The notes below the pieces were generated by a model. That model had not been told where the DNA came from and made no database searches. It was given only the letters and a program-made list of their open reading frames with translations. A stretch of DNA of 52,687 nucleotides from NCBI RefSeq assembly GCF_009720865.1, contig NZ_WNLA01000031.1, positions 1 through 52,687 of the forward strand, read 5' to 3'. Position 1 is the stretch's first letter; each line of letters opens with the position of its first letter. The translations under genes were made by a program, and so were the position numbers. This document shows, in pieces, positions 42,712 to 51,647 of the stretch. Source of the DNA: Pseudoduganella ginsengisoli. Its GTDB lineage: Bacteria > Pseudomonadota > Gammaproteobacteria > Burkholderiales > Burkholderiaceae_D.

Positions 42712-43704
42712 ATGAAGACTTTGCGCATTGCCGTGCTGGCCTATCATGGCTGCATGCCCACCCAGCTGTTCGGCGTCGCCGACGTGCTGCGCATTGCCGC
42801 AGACCTCGATGGCAATCTCGGCGCCAAGAAACGGATGCGCGTGCAAGTGGAGTTGATTGCGCTGTCAGGCCGCAGCGTGGCCGTGGCGGGCGGCATCCCG
42901 GTGCAATTGAAGCGCCCCGCCGGCGCCTATGACTTATTGATCGTGCCGGGACTCGAAACACGGCGCCACGTGGACTGGGCGGAAAAGATGGCGCCGCTGG
43001 CCAGGGAAGTGGAATTCATCCGCAACAGTTTTGCGCGCGGCACGCCGGTTGCCGCCATCTGCGTGGGGGCCTTCCTGCTGGGCGAGGCAGGTTTGCTCGA
43101 TGGGCGCAAGGCGACGACAGCGTGGCTGTTCGCCGGCGATCTGGCGGCCCGCTATCCCCTGGCCAAGGTGCATTCCGACGCCATCCTGGCCGAGGATGGC
43201 GCCGTGATCACGTCGGCTGCCGTGAGTTCCGTCTTCGACATGGTGATCCACCTGGTGAAACGCCACCTGGGCGCGGAAGTCGCGATGGCGACAGCTGCCG
43301 TCGCCTTGTTGCCGGCCGAACGCGCCAGCCAGGCCCCTTATGTTGACAACACATTGCGCGAGCCCGCCCTGCCCAATTTTTCACAGCATGTCATGCAGTG
43401 GCTGACGTCGCGGCTGGCTGACAAGTATGACCTGGAAACCGTGGCGCAGGCATTTCACGTCAGCGGCCGCACGTTGATGCGCCGGGTGAAGGAGGAAACG
43501 GGCAAGTCGCCGTTGACGCTGTTGCAGGAAGCCCGCGTGGACAAGGCCAAGCTGCTGTTGCGGACCACCCGGCGCTCGACTGTGCAGATTATTGAAGACG
43601 TCGGCTATACGGACGTCGCCAGCTTTACACGGCTGTTTGTCCGGGTGGTGGGCGAATCACCGGCAAAGTACCGGCAGCGGGGAGCGGCGGCGATGCGCGG
43701 CTAG
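42712..43704 (+). CDS. GlxA-family AraC-type transcriptional regulator
   Basis: A 330-residue protein: N-terminal DJ-1/PfpI-like domain (about 1-190) with AAICVGAFLLGEAGLLDGRKATTAW, containing the nucleophile-elbow Cys, and a C-terminal AraC DNA-binding domain (about 225-325) with AQAFHVSGRTLMRRVKEETGKSP and VGYTDVASFTRLFVRVVGESPAKYR. ATG 42712 chosen because homologs start near KTLRIAVLAYHG; the ORF continues upstream without a site. Divergent from the MBL-esterase-peptidase run, it may regulate it. Confidence 0.92.
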   Translation: MKTLRIAVLAYHGCMPTQLFGVADVLRIAADLDGNLGAKKRMRVQVELIALSGRSVAVAGGIPVQLKRPAGAYDLLIVPGLETRRHVDWAEKMAPLAREVEFIRNSFARGTPVAAICVGAFLLGEAGLLDGRKATTAWLFAGDLAARYPLAKVHSDAILAEDGAVITSAAVSSVFDMVIHLVKRHLGAEVAMATAAVALLPAERASQAPYVDNTLREPALPNFSQHVMQWLTSRLADKYDLETVAQAFHVSGRTLMRRVKEETGKSPLTLLQEARVDKAKLLLRTTRRSTVQIIEDVGYTDVASFTRLFVRVVGESPAKYRQRGAAAMRG

Positions 43705-44651
43705 CGTACGAACCGCAGCCGGTTGCCGGCTATGTGCCGCAACTCCGCTTCCGTCAGGGGGACCTTGCTGCGGAATAGTTCCCACCCTTGCCGGATACTT
43801 CCGCCCGGCGGGCTGAGGTCCGATCCATACAGCACGCGGCCAACGCCGACTTGCCGGATACGCTGTGCAACAAGCTGCCCGTCGGCCGGCGTACTGTCTT
43901 CCGCGACATTGGTTGCCACATCGAAGTACAGGTTGCGCATGGATGGATCGCTGCGTTGCGCCGCGGCGGCGAAGACCGCCATGATTTCATCGTTTTGCGC
44001 GGGATAGCCGGGACCGGCGCCACCCAGGTGCGCAACGATAATGTCAATGTCCGGCGCCAGCGGGACCACCTTCGCTAAAAATACGTGTGCATCTTCAGCG
44101 CCGTAATGGCTGCCGCCACGCGCCCGCATATGCACGAGGACTGGCGCGCTATTGCGCTGTGCCAGCCTGAACACTTCCTGCACCACGGCGAGGTGCACTG
44201 GATTGCGCAGGCTGATGCCACTGTTGCCGAGATGGAGCTTGATACCGGCCATGCCGGGCAATCCCAGGCACCGCTCCAATTCCCGCAAGGCGCCGGCGCG
44301 CAATGGATTGGCGCTGCAAAAACCAACCAGGCGCGGCGCGTTGCCGGCCACTTGCGCGGACGTCCAATTGTTTTCTTCACGCGTCAGCCGGTCGGGATCG
44401 GTCAAACCTTTGCGCTCGTCGGCAAAGCTGTAGCCGACTGACAGCACGACGGCGCGCTCAATACCCGCAGCATCGAGCTCGCGGGCCAGCGCGGCGCCAT
44501 CGCGCGCACGGACGTTGGCGATGGCTGCAAAGGCTGGGCTAACCAGGTGCTGGTGATAGTCAACTTGCGGCACCATGCGTGGCGTAGCCGGTAACGTGTG
44601 GCACGCAGCCAGCGGCAGGGCCAGCAACAGGAAGCGGACAATTTTCTTCAA
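43701..44651 (-). CDS. Amidohydrolase-family lipoprotein (TIM barrel)
   Basis: A 316-residue lipoprotein with lipobox LPLAAC and then an amidohydrolase_2-type barrel: VDYHQHL (HxH metal site), KLHLGNSGI, VLVHMRARGG, IIVAHLGGAGPGY and YGSDLSPPGG (final Asp). This resembles ACMSD/uronate-isomerase-type metal hydrolases. The start codon is TTG, overlapping the VOC gene stop (TTGA); the lipobox position supports it. The stop overlaps the convergent GlxA gene by 4 bases. Substrate unknown. Confidence 0.85.
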   Translation of the reverse strand: MKKIVRFLLLALPLAACHTLPATPRMVPQVDYHQHLVSPAFAAIANVRARDGAALARELDAAGIERAVVLSVGYSFADERKGLTDPDRLTREENNWTSAQVAGNAPRLVGFCSANPLRAGALRELERCLGLPGMAGIKLHLGNSGISLRNPVHLAVVQEVFRLAQRNSAPVLVHMRARGGSHYGAEDAHVFLAKVVPLAPDIDIIVAHLGGAGPGYPAQNDEIMAVFAAAAQRSDPSMRNLYFDVATNVAEDSTPADGQLVAQRIRQVGVGRVLYGSDLSPPGGSIRQGWELFRSKVPLTEAELRHIAGNRLRFVR

Positions 44652-45115
44652 TTGAGGGGATGCTTGCGGACAGGTGGCTGGTCAAGCTGTTGAGCCAGTC
44701 CGATGAGGATGCCTTCCGGCCCCCGGATGTAGCACAGCCGGTATATGTTTTCATACTCAGTGATTTCGCCCACCAGCACGGCGCCGCGCTGGCACAGCCG
44801 CGCAACCGTATCGCCGATGTCATCCACGGCAAACATGACCCGCAAGTAGCCCAGCGCGTTCACGGGCGCAGTACGGTGGTCGGCAACCACGGCGGGCGCC
44901 ACGAAACGGGACAACTCCAGCCTGCTGTGGCCATCCGGCGTGCGCATCATGGCAATCTCCACGCGCATGCCCGGCAAGCCGGTCACGCCATCGGCCCAGG
45001 CGCCCTCCACCGGCGCGCGCCCTTCCAGGTCAAGGCCGAGTTCGGTGAAAAATTCAATGGCGGCATCGAGGTTTTCCACGACGATGCCGACGTTATCCAT
45101 ACGTTTAACAGCCAT
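44648..45115 (-). CDS. VOC-family (glyoxalase/dioxygenase fold) protein
   Basis: A 155-residue protein with the betaalphabetabetabeta pattern: MDNVGIVVENLDAAIEFFTELGLDLEGR, a middle strand with ARLELSRF-like SRLELSRFV, then LRVMFAVDDIGDTVARLCQRGAVLVGEI and CYIRGPEGILIGLAQQL with the terminal metal Glu. Typical of VOC enzymes such as glyoxalase I or lyases. GGGAG precedes the ATG. It is the first gene of a two-gene unit with the amidohydrolase lipoprotein. Confidence 0.88.
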   Translation of the reverse strand: MAVKRMDNVGIVVENLDAAIEFFTELGLDLEGRAPVEGAWADGVTGLPGMRVEIAMMRTPDGHSRLELSRFVAPAVVADHRTAPVNALGYLRVMFAVDDIGDTVARLCQRGAVLVGEITEYENIYRLCYIRGPEGILIGLAQQLDQPPVRKHPLN

Positions 45116-45155
45116 GGGTTCTCCCTGAGAGATGCGATTTCACCGATGCCGGCGC

Positions 45156-45183
45156 AAAAAAAAGCCCGCTACAGGAGCGGGCT
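45156..45183 (-). terminator. Intrinsic terminator (8-bp GC stem plus T8)
   Basis: On the minus strand AGCCCGCT, loop CCTGT, AGCGGGCT then eight T (45163-45156). This is the best rho-independent terminator in the window. It ends transcription from prc or acts as an attenuator for the VOC gene. Confidence 0.8.
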
Positions 45184-45290
45184 GAATCTATTTTCCTTGG
45201 AGGGAGAATAGAGGAGACATGAGTAGGATGCTGCACCGCGCCATAAATTTCCAATTTATATTGGTGATGCTGGAAATACATGGCGCGTAT
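45156..45290 (-). ncRNA. Candidate structured RNA or prc 3' UTR with C-rich loop
   Basis: Read on the minus strand, this starts 22 bases after the prc stop with a long hairpin (8 bp CGCGCCAT, 2-base internal loop, 7 bp TTTCCA-type stem, 17-base loop; 45287-45237). A single-stranded segment with repeated CTCC blocks (about 45225-45195) follows, then a strong intrinsic terminator. No clear promoter was found, so a processed 3' UTR RNA is as likely as an independent small RNA. The VOC gene starts about 40 bases past the terminator, so it could also be a leader with attenuator for that gene. Confidence 0.3.
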
Positions 45291-45311
45291 ACTTATCGCA
45301 ACGACAAGGGG

Positions 45312-47576
45312 TTATTTACCCAAGTCCGCGACATAAGGCAGCACGCGCGATGCCAGGCGCGTGTCGGTTTTCAGCAAGCCAACTTCATCGGCCAGGATGT
45401 GCACGGCTTCCATCAGCAGCACGTCCTTGGCAGCCTTGGCGGCTTTTTCCGCGTCGAGGTCGGCAGCCAGGCCGCGTTCATCCGCCTGCAAGCCGTCATC
45501 CGTACGCAGCGCACCTTTGACGCCGGCAACTTTCTTTTCAGGCTTGCCATTTTTTGCCGACGCAGCAGCCGACGCGGAAGCAGCCGCAGCCACCGTCTTC
45601 AGTTGCACGTCTTTAGGATCCGGCACCAGCACCGGATCGTCCGGCGACATCGCCGCCGCCGTCAGGCGCTGTTCCCGCAGCTTGGCGCGCGCCTCTTGCT
45701 GGTCGCGCTCCTTGCGGCGTACGGCTTCATTGAGCGAAATGACATTATCCTTGCGCAGTTTTTTCACGATCGCGATATCTTCTTCCAGGTATTGGAAGTC
45801 CTTGTCGCGCGACACGCGCTGCTCATGCTTTTTATCCAGCAGCGGCACGATTTCCTTCAATTCACCCGCAGGGATATACACGGCCGGCTTGATCGACGTC
45901 CAAGGCAGCGCATTGTCATAGCTGGATTCGCCGAAATTATCCGGATCCGACATCGACGGCAGGCTGATGTCCGGCTGCACGCCGCGCAGCTGCGTGGTGC
46001 CGCCATTGATGCGGAAGAATTGCGCCACCGTCATTTTCAGCTTGCCATACTTCGGCTTGTCGGTTGGGTTGTGGCCATCCAGGTTCCACAGCGTCTGCAC
46101 GGTCCCCTTGCCGAACGATGGCTCGCCGATCACCAGGCCACGGCCATAATCCTGCAGCGCGGCGGCAAAGATTTCCGACGCCGACGCCGACGAACGGTTG
46201 ATCAGCACGCCCACCGGACCATCCCACGCCAGCCCGGCGTGCGTATCGCTCTCCACTTCCACGCGGCCGGCGGCATTACGCTGCTGCACCACCGGGCCCT
46301 TGTCAATGAACAGGCCGGTCAATTCCACGGCTTCATTCAGCGAACCGCCACCGTTATTGCGCAAGTCGATCAGCACGTTGTCGACTTTTTCACGTTTCAA
46401 TTCCGTCAACAGGCGCGCCACGTCGCGCGTGGCCGACTTGAAATCGCGGTCGCCACGGGCGCGCGCTTCGAAGTCCTGGTAGAACGTTGGCAGCGCAATC
46501 ACGCCGATGCGGCGCTTGGCCGTGCCATCGCGCACTTCATAAATGGATTTCTTGGCCGACTGTTCTTCCATGCTGATCTTGTTGCGCACCAGCGAGATTT
46601 GCGCCAGTTTGCCATCCGGGCCGGCATCGGCCGGCAGCACGTGCAGGCGCACGGTGGAACCTTTGGCGCCACGGATTTGCGACACCACGTCGTCAATACG
46701 CCAGCCGACGACATCCTGGAATGCGCCATTTTCACCCTGCGCCACCGCAACAATGCGGTCGCCCACTTTCAGCTTGCCGGATAACGCTGCCGGGCTGCCC
46801 GGCACGATTTCACGCACGACCGTGTAATCGTCGCGCTGCTGCAGCTGCGCGCCTATCCCCTCCAGCGACAGGCGCATGGCGATATCAAAGTTTTCCGCTG
46901 CGCGCGGCGCCAGGTAATTCGTGTGCGGCTCGATCGACATGGCGTACGCGTTCATGAAAGTCTGGAACACGTCTTCCGTCGACAGCTTGCGCGAACGGCT
47001 CACATAGTTTTCATAGCGCTTGTCCAGCGTGGCGCGGATCGCCTTGTCATCCTTGCCGGCCAGCTTCAGGCGCAGCCAGTCATTTTTCACACGCTTGCGC
47101 CACAAGTCTTTGGCTTCCGCGTCATTTTTCGGCCAGTCCGCTTTTTCACGGTCGATCTGGTACGTCTCATCCGACGTGAAGTCGAATTTGCCCTTCAACA
47201 ATTCGCGCGCATACGCCATGCGTTCGTTGAAACGCTGCTGGTACAGGTTGTAGATCGCGAACGGGATCGTCAGGTTTTCCTGCATGATCGCGTCATCGAG
47301 CTTGGTGCGGGCCGGCGCAAACTGGTCGATGTCCGCCTGCACGAAGAACAGGCGGTCGCTGTCGAGCAGCTTGAAATAGCGGTCGAAAATCTTTTCCGAC
47401 ATCGCGTCATCGAGCGGCGTTGCCTTGTAATGGAAGCGTGACAGCACGTGGGAGGCGGCCACGGCAGCCTGGCTTTGCGCGCCAATCGGCTTGATGTCGG
47501 CCTTGTCCGGCGTTGCGGCGCCCACCTGCACTGAAATCGCCAGCGCAATTGCGCTCAACAGCATCTGCTTCTTCAT
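45312..47576 (-). CDS. prc: Carboxy-terminal (tail-specific) protease Prc
   Basis: A 754-residue periplasmic protease with signal peptide (ending QVGAA), the Prc N-terminal helical domain, PDZ domain (about 240-330, REIVPGSPAALSGKLKVGDRI), the S41 protease domain with NNGGGSLNEAVELTGLFI, Ser in SASASEIF and Lys in SFGKGTVQT (Ser-Lys dyad), and a C-terminal DUF3340-type region. The end is Ala/Lys-rich with a low-complexity AAASASAAASA segment. It degrades misfolded or tagged periplasmic proteins and controls peptidoglycan hydrolases in other bacteria. Length and order match E. coli Prc. Confidence 0.95.
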   Translation of the reverse strand: MKKQMLLSAIALAISVQVGAATPDKADIKPIGAQSQAAVAASHVLSRFHYKATPLDDAMSEKIFDRYFKLLDSDRLFFVQADIDQFAPARTKLDDAIMQENLTIPFAIYNLYQQRFNERMAYARELLKGKFDFTSDETYQIDREKADWPKNDAEAKDLWRKRVKNDWLRLKLAGKDDKAIRATLDKRYENYVSRSRKLSTEDVFQTFMNAYAMSIEPHTNYLAPRAAENFDIAMRLSLEGIGAQLQQRDDYTVVREIVPGSPAALSGKLKVGDRIVAVAQGENGAFQDVVGWRIDDVVSQIRGAKGSTVRLHVLPADAGPDGKLAQISLVRNKISMEEQSAKKSIYEVRDGTAKRRIGVIALPTFYQDFEARARGDRDFKSATRDVARLLTELKREKVDNVLIDLRNNGGGSLNEAVELTGLFIDKGPVVQQRNAAGRVEVESDTHAGLAWDGPVGVLINRSSASASEIFAAALQDYGRGLVIGEPSFGKGTVQTLWNLDGHNPTDKPKYGKLKMTVAQFFRINGGTTQLRGVQPDISLPSMSDPDNFGESSYDNALPWTSIKPAVYIPAGELKEIVPLLDKKHEQRVSRDKDFQYLEEDIAIVKKLRKDNVISLNEAVRRKERDQQEARAKLREQRLTAAAMSPDDPVLVPDPKDVQLKTVAAAASASAAASAKNGKPEKKVAGVKGALRTDDGLQADERGLAADLDAEKAAKAAKDVLLMEAVHILADEVGLLKTDTRLASRVLPYVADLGK

Positions 47577-47733
47577 CGGCTTACCCCCGTTACTTTAAGG
47601 CGAAAAACTTTTCATGGAACCGGCGCACCTATATGGCGCCGGCGCTTCGGCTTATTCTACAGCGCGTATAGCGGTAGCGCAGCCTATTTCCCCTACAGAT
47701 ACGGGCGGAAACCTTAAGGCAGGATTAAAGTTG

Positions 47734-47750
47734 GCAGGCTGGCAGCCTGC
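47734..47750 (-). terminator. Small hairpin after the HELAH membrane gene start region
   Basis: GCAGGC, loop, GCCTGC: 6-bp stem in the 189-base gap between prc and the HELAH gene. On the minus strand it lies 15 bases after that gene's stop, followed by CAACTTTAAT; weak terminator candidate. Confidence 0.35.
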
Positions 47751-47765
47751 AAGTGCTGACGGGCA

Positions 47766-48308
47766 TCAGGAAAAGTGCAAATAATGCAGGGCGCCCCATG
47801 CCAATGCAGCAATCACCAAATAAGGCCAGGAACGCAGGGAAATCTTCCAGTCCGCCGCCGATGGCCAGCAGGCAAGGAATTGCGGCGCCACGGCAAAGGC
47901 CAGCAATAAATCTATGCCTTCGAATTGCCAGCCGGGCCGCGTGCGCCACAGCGCCACCAGCAATGGCACGCCCGCCACGAGAAATGGCGCCAGCGCCGCT
48001 GGCGCGGCGTTGTACCAGCGCACCCGCGTCAGGCTGACGGACCCCAACTGCCAGCCGCCCGCCATACGGCGCGGTACCACGGAAAACGCGGCGGGCCGCG
48101 CATACGTGACTAATCCAACGAAGAAATGCGCCAGTTCATGGCAAATGGTTCCGGCCAGGCGGAACAGCAGGAAAAAAGGATGCCATGCGGCCAGGCGCCG
48201 GATCACCAGCGCCAGCATGACGGAAGGCGCCAGGTACAGCAGCATGTCAAACGCCGCGCCCCGGTACTGGCAGATCCAGGCGGGGGCGATGGCGCTGCAA
48301 TCGATCAT
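47766..48308 (-). CDS. Membrane protein with HELAH motif (M50-like)
   Basis: A 180-residue protein with about five hydrophobic segments. LAGTICHELAHFFVGLVTYARP carries HELAH (HExxH) in a membrane helix, followed by a basic amphipathic stretch with SVVPRR and LGSVSLTRVRW. This layout is like small site-2-type membrane proteins; the expected downstream Asp motif is not obvious. Unrelated in sequence to the HEAGH protein at 40263 apart from the motif. It follows thymidine kinase by 22 bases and precedes prc, probably in one transcript. Confidence 0.65.
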   Translation of the reverse strand: MIDCSAIAPAWICQYRGAAFDMLLYLAPSVMLALVIRRLAAWHPFFLLFRLAGTICHELAHFFVGLVTYARPAAFSVVPRRMAGGWQLGSVSLTRVRWYNAAPAALAPFLVAGVPLLVALWRTRPGWQFEGIDLLLAFAVAPQFLACWPSAADWKISLRSWPYLVIAALAWGALHYLHFS

Positions 48309-48330
48309 GGCGGCCGGTGTTGGTCAGAAG

Positions 48331-48900
48331 TTACTCGGAATAAAAACAGCGTCCGCAAGCCTGGCGGTAGCGCTCATTGCCGCCAATGCTGATTTGCTCG
48401 CCTTCGCGGATGCGCTTGCCCTGCTCGTCCACGCGGATATTCATTGTGGCTTTTTTGCCGCACGTGCAAATGTTTTTGATTTCCTCGATATCGTCCGCGA
48501 GGCCCAGCAGATAGGCTGAACCTGGGAAGGGTTCACCGCGGAAGTCCGTCCGCAAGCCATACGTGATCACGGGAATACCCCGCACTTGCGCCAGCTTATG
48601 TAATTGCTGCACTTGCGCCGTGGACAGGAACTGCGCCTCATCAACCAGCACGCACGCAACCTTTTGATCGACCACGTGTAAAAAATCCGTATTTGCGTCA
48701 AACACTTCCGTGGCGCGCTGCGGCCCCAGGCGCGACGTCACGTGGCCCACGCCATAGCGGTCGTCGATGGCGGCCGTGAACAACCGCACGGCCTGGCCTT
48801 GTTCTTCGTAGTTATGGGCGACCTGCAACATTGCAGTGGATTTACCGGCATTCATTGCCGAATAGCGGAAATAGAGCTTAGCCACTTTAATACCAATCAT
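48331..48900 (-). CDS. tdk: Thymidine kinase (TK1 type)
   Basis: A 189-residue enzyme that phosphorylates thymidine in the salvage pathway. The P-loop SAMNAGKST lies near the start (about 14-22), the catalytic Glu is in VDEAQFL, the lasso has RGEPFPGS, and two Cys pairs (CTCGKK and ACGRCF) bind the structural zinc. Length is standard. ATG 48900 is assumed; GTG at 48885 (VAKLYFRYS) would also give a full enzyme and fits the promoter spacing better. Confidence 0.95.
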   Translation of the reverse strand: MIGIKVAKLYFRYSAMNAGKSTAMLQVAHNYEEQGQAVRLFTAAIDDRYGVGHVTSRLGPQRATEVFDANTDFLHVVDQKVACVLVDEAQFLSTAQVQQLHKLAQVRGIPVITYGLRTDFRGEPFPGSAYLLGLADDIEEIKNICTCGKKATMNIRVDEQGKRIREGEQISIGGNERYRQACGRCFYSE

Positions 48901-48917
48901 GCTTCATCATGGTGCGG

Positions 48918-48923
48918 ATTATA
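48918..48923 (-). promoter_or_regulatory. Consensus -10 box of tdk
   Basis: Minus-strand TATAAT about 18 bases before the tdk ATG; no good -35 found (CGCCCT at 17). The leader would be about 10 bases for the ATG start, or 26 for GTG 48885. Confidence 0.4.
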
Positions 48924-48953
48924 CGGCGCGGGTGTTGAAAAGGGCGCATACTT

Positions 48954-49044
48954 TTCCTGTTCTGTGCATAAAATGCATATACAAGTTGATTAAGATTCGT
49001 TCCCGAAGTGAACCGTGCGGCTGAAAATCCGCGTTTTTCACGGG
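48954..49044 (+). promoter_or_regulatory. Leader region of the transsulfuration operon
   Basis: TTCCTG (48954) with TATACA 18 bases on is a weak promoter. An inverted repeat TGCAT-AAA-ATGCA (48965-48977) lies between the boxes and may be an operator. The nested pairing CCGTG...CACGG around a CGG/CCG hairpin lies downstream at about 49013-49044. No known riboswitch class was recognised. Confidence 0.3.
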
Positions 49045-49096
49045 ACGGGCTGCCGGCACAAGCGGCGGTGCGCGTCCCACCATCAAGGAGAACGCC

Positions 49097-50470
49097 ATGA
49101 ACACTCCCAAAGAGGCTGCCCTGTTCAGCCTGATCGGCGATACGCCGCTGGTCGAAATCACACGGCTCGATACCGGGCCGTGCCGGCTGTTTTTGAAGCT
49201 GGAATCGCAAAATCCCGGCGGGTCCATCAAGGACCGCATCGGCCGCGCCATGATCGAGGCGGCCGAACGCGACGGGCTGCTGAAGCCGGGCGGCACGATT
49301 ATCGAAGCGACGGCCGGCAACACCGGGCTGGGCCTGGCGCTGGTGGGCCGCATCAAGGGCTACCGCGTCGTACTGGTCGTGCCGGACAAGATGTCGACGG
49401 AAAAAGTATTGCATTTGAAAGCGCTGGGCGCGGAAGTGCACATGACCCGTTCCGACGTCGGCAAGGGCCATCCCGAGTATTACCAGGATTACGCGGCACG
49501 GCTGGCGAAAGAAATTCCCGGCGCGTTTTACGCCGACCAGTTCAACAATCCCGCCAATCCCTACGCGCACGAATCCACGACGGCCCCGGAAATCTGGGAA
49601 CAGATGCAGCATGACGTGGACGCCATCGTCGTCGGCGTCGGCTCGTCCGGCACATTGACGGGCTTGACGCGCTTCTTCCGCAAGGTGCAGCCGGAACTGG
49701 AATTCGTACTGGCCGATCCCAAGGGCTCGATCCTGGCCGAATACATCGACACGGGCAAAGTCAGCGACACCAGCGGTTCGTGGGCCGTCGAAGGCATCGG
49801 CGAAGACTTTATTCCCTCCATTGCGGACATGAAGTCCGTACACCAAGCCTATACGATCACCGACCAGGAAAGCTTCGACAGCGCGCGCTCGCTGCTGCAG
49901 GCCGAAGGCATCCTGGGCGGCTCGTCAACCGGCACCCTGTTGGCCGCGGCCCTGAAATACTGCCGCGAACAGACGGAAGCCAAGCGCGTGGTGACCTTCG
50001 TGGTCGATACCGGCACGCGCTACCTGTCGAAGATGTATAACCACAACTGGCTGGTCGACCAGGGGCTGGTGCAGCGGCCCAAAACCGGCGACTTGCGCGA
50101 CTTGATCGGACGCCGCTTTGACGAAGGCAACGTGGTCAGCGTGTCGCCCACGGATACGTTGCTGGTAGCGTTCAACCGCATGCGCACCAGCGACCTGGCG
50201 CAATTGCCCGTGCTGGAAAACGGCAAGCTGGTGGGGATCATTGATGAATCCGACTTGCTGATGAAAGTCGATAACCACGCGGAACAGTTTTCCAGCCTGG
50301 TGGGCGCCACCATGACGTCGCGGCTGGAAACGCTGGCGCCCTCTTCCAGCATCCAGGCGTTGCGCAGCACGCTGGACCGGGGACTGACTGCCGTGGTGGC
50401 CGACGGCGCCACGTTCTATGGCTTGATCACCCGCTTTGATTTGCTCAACCACTTAAGGAAATCCCTGTAA
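49097..50470 (+). CDS. cbs: Cystathionine beta-synthase (PLP fold plus two CBS domains)
   Basis: A 457-residue enzyme that condenses serine and homocysteine to cystathionine. PLP Lys45 is in NPGGSIKDR; the phosphate loop is VGVGSSGTLTG; the Asn loop is EATAGNTGLGLAL; and the C-terminal pair of CBS domains occupies about 335-455. It lacks the heme-binding N-terminus of animal CBS, as expected in bacteria. AAGGAG precedes the ATG by seven bases. The stop is directly followed by the gamma-lyase ATG, a two-gene reverse transsulfuration operon that makes cysteine from homocysteine. Confidence 0.95.
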   Translation: MNTPKEAALFSLIGDTPLVEITRLDTGPCRLFLKLESQNPGGSIKDRIGRAMIEAAERDGLLKPGGTIIEATAGNTGLGLALVGRIKGYRVVLVVPDKMSTEKVLHLKALGAEVHMTRSDVGKGHPEYYQDYAARLAKEIPGAFYADQFNNPANPYAHESTTAPEIWEQMQHDVDAIVVGVGSSGTLTGLTRFFRKVQPELEFVLADPKGSILAEYIDTGKVSDTSGSWAVEGIGEDFIPSIADMKSVHQAYTITDQESFDSARSLLQAEGILGGSSTGTLLAAALKYCREQTEAKRVVTFVVDTGTRYLSKMYNHNWLVDQGLVQRPKTGDLRDLIGRRFDEGNVVSVSPTDTLLVAFNRMRTSDLAQLPVLENGKLVGIIDESDLLMKVDNHAEQFSSLVGATMTSRLETLAPSSSIQALRSTLDRGLTAVVADGATFYGLITRFDLLNHLRKSL

Positions 50471-51643
50471 ATGACAAAGAAAAAAGCTGCGCTGGCCACC
50501 CGCGTCATCCACGGCGGGCAAGCCCCGGACCCGTCCACCGGCGCCATCATGCCGCCAATTTATGCGACGTCCACCTTTGTGCAGGAAAGCCCGGGCGTCC
50601 ATAAAGGACTGGATTACGGGCGTTCGCATAATCCGACCCGCTGGGCGTTTGAACGCTGTATTGCCGACCTGGAAGGCGGTTCGCAAGGGTTTGCCTTTGC
50701 TTCAGGGCTGGCTGCCATTTCCACCGTACTGGAACTGGCCGATGCGAATTCGCACATCATTGCCGGTGACGATATGTATGGCGGCAGCTACCGCCTGTTT
50801 GAACGGGTGCGCAAGCGCAGCGCGGGCCACACGTTTTCCTACGTGGATTTGACCAATCCGGAAAACTTGCTGGCGGCGCTGCGGCCGGAAACACGCATGG
50901 TGTGGGTGGAAACGCCAACCAATCCCATGCTGAAACTGGCGGACTTGGCCGCGATTGGCAAGATTTGCCGTGACCGGGGCATCATTGCCGTGGCCGACAA
51001 CACGTTCGCCAGCCCGCTGGTGCAGCGGCCGCTGGAACATGGCTTTGACATCGTCGTGCATTCCGCCACCAAGTATTTAAATGGCCATTCGGACGTGATT
51101 GCCGGCGTCGCCGTGGTCGGCAATGAAGCGCACCAGCAGCCATGGCGCGAACAACTGGGTTTCTTGCAAAACGCCGTGGGCGCCATCCTGGGCCCCTTCG
51201 ACAGTTTCCTCGCGCTGCGCGGTGTCAAAACCCTTGCCGTGCGCAGTGCGCGCCACAACGCCAGTGCACTGGACCTGGCGCAATGGCTCACACGGCAGCC
51301 AAAAGTCGCGAAGGTCTATTACCCGGGCCTGGAAACCCATCCCCAGCATGCGCTGGCCAAACGCCAGATGGATGGCTTTGGCGGCATCATTTCCATCACG
51401 CTGGATACGGACCTGGCCGGCGCTCGCCGCTTCCTGGAGCGGTGCGAAGTCTTTGCGCTGGCGGAAAGCCTTGGTGGCGTGGAAAGCCTGATTGAACACC
51501 CGGCCCTGATGACGCATGCGACGATCCCGCCGGAACAGCGGGCCGTGCTGGGCATAGGCGACGGCTTGATCCGGCTGTCGGTGGGGATTGAAGACGTCGA
51601 CGATTTACGGGCGGATTTGCAGGCGGCGCTGGACGCGATTTAA
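50471..51643 (+). CDS. Cystathionine gamma-lyase/gamma-synthase-family PLP enzyme
   Basis: A 390-residue Cys/Met-metabolism PLP enzyme with PIYATSTFVQ, YGRSHNPTRWAFERCIADLEGG, WVETPTNPMLKLAD, VADNTFASPLVQRPLEHG and PLP Lys201 in HSATKYLNGHSD. Its place right after cystathionine beta-synthase argues for gamma-lyase activity (cystathionine to cysteine, 2-oxobutyrate and ammonia) rather than gamma-synthase, since the sequence alone does not separate them well. It starts on the base after the cbs stop. It ends at a perfect inverted repeat. Confidence 0.93.
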   Translation: MTKKKAALATRVIHGGQAPDPSTGAIMPPIYATSTFVQESPGVHKGLDYGRSHNPTRWAFERCIADLEGGSQGFAFASGLAAISTVLELADANSHIIAGDDMYGGSYRLFERVRKRSAGHTFSYVDLTNPENLLAALRPETRMVWVETPTNPMLKLADLAAIGKICRDRGIIAVADNTFASPLVQRPLEHGFDIVVHSATKYLNGHSDVIAGVAVVGNEAHQQPWREQLGFLQNAVGAILGPFDSFLALRGVKTLAVRSARHNASALDLAQWLTRQPKVAKVYYPGLETHPQHALAKRQMDGFGGIISITLDTDLAGARRFLERCEVFALAESLGGVESLIEHPALMTHATIPPEQRAVLGIGDGLIRLSVGIEDVDDLRADLQAALDAI

Positions 51644-51647
51644 TACC

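Noticed and set aside
45219..46784. 521-codon plus-strand ORF opposite prc
   Set aside because: Antisense to a complete S41 protease; no recognisable features.
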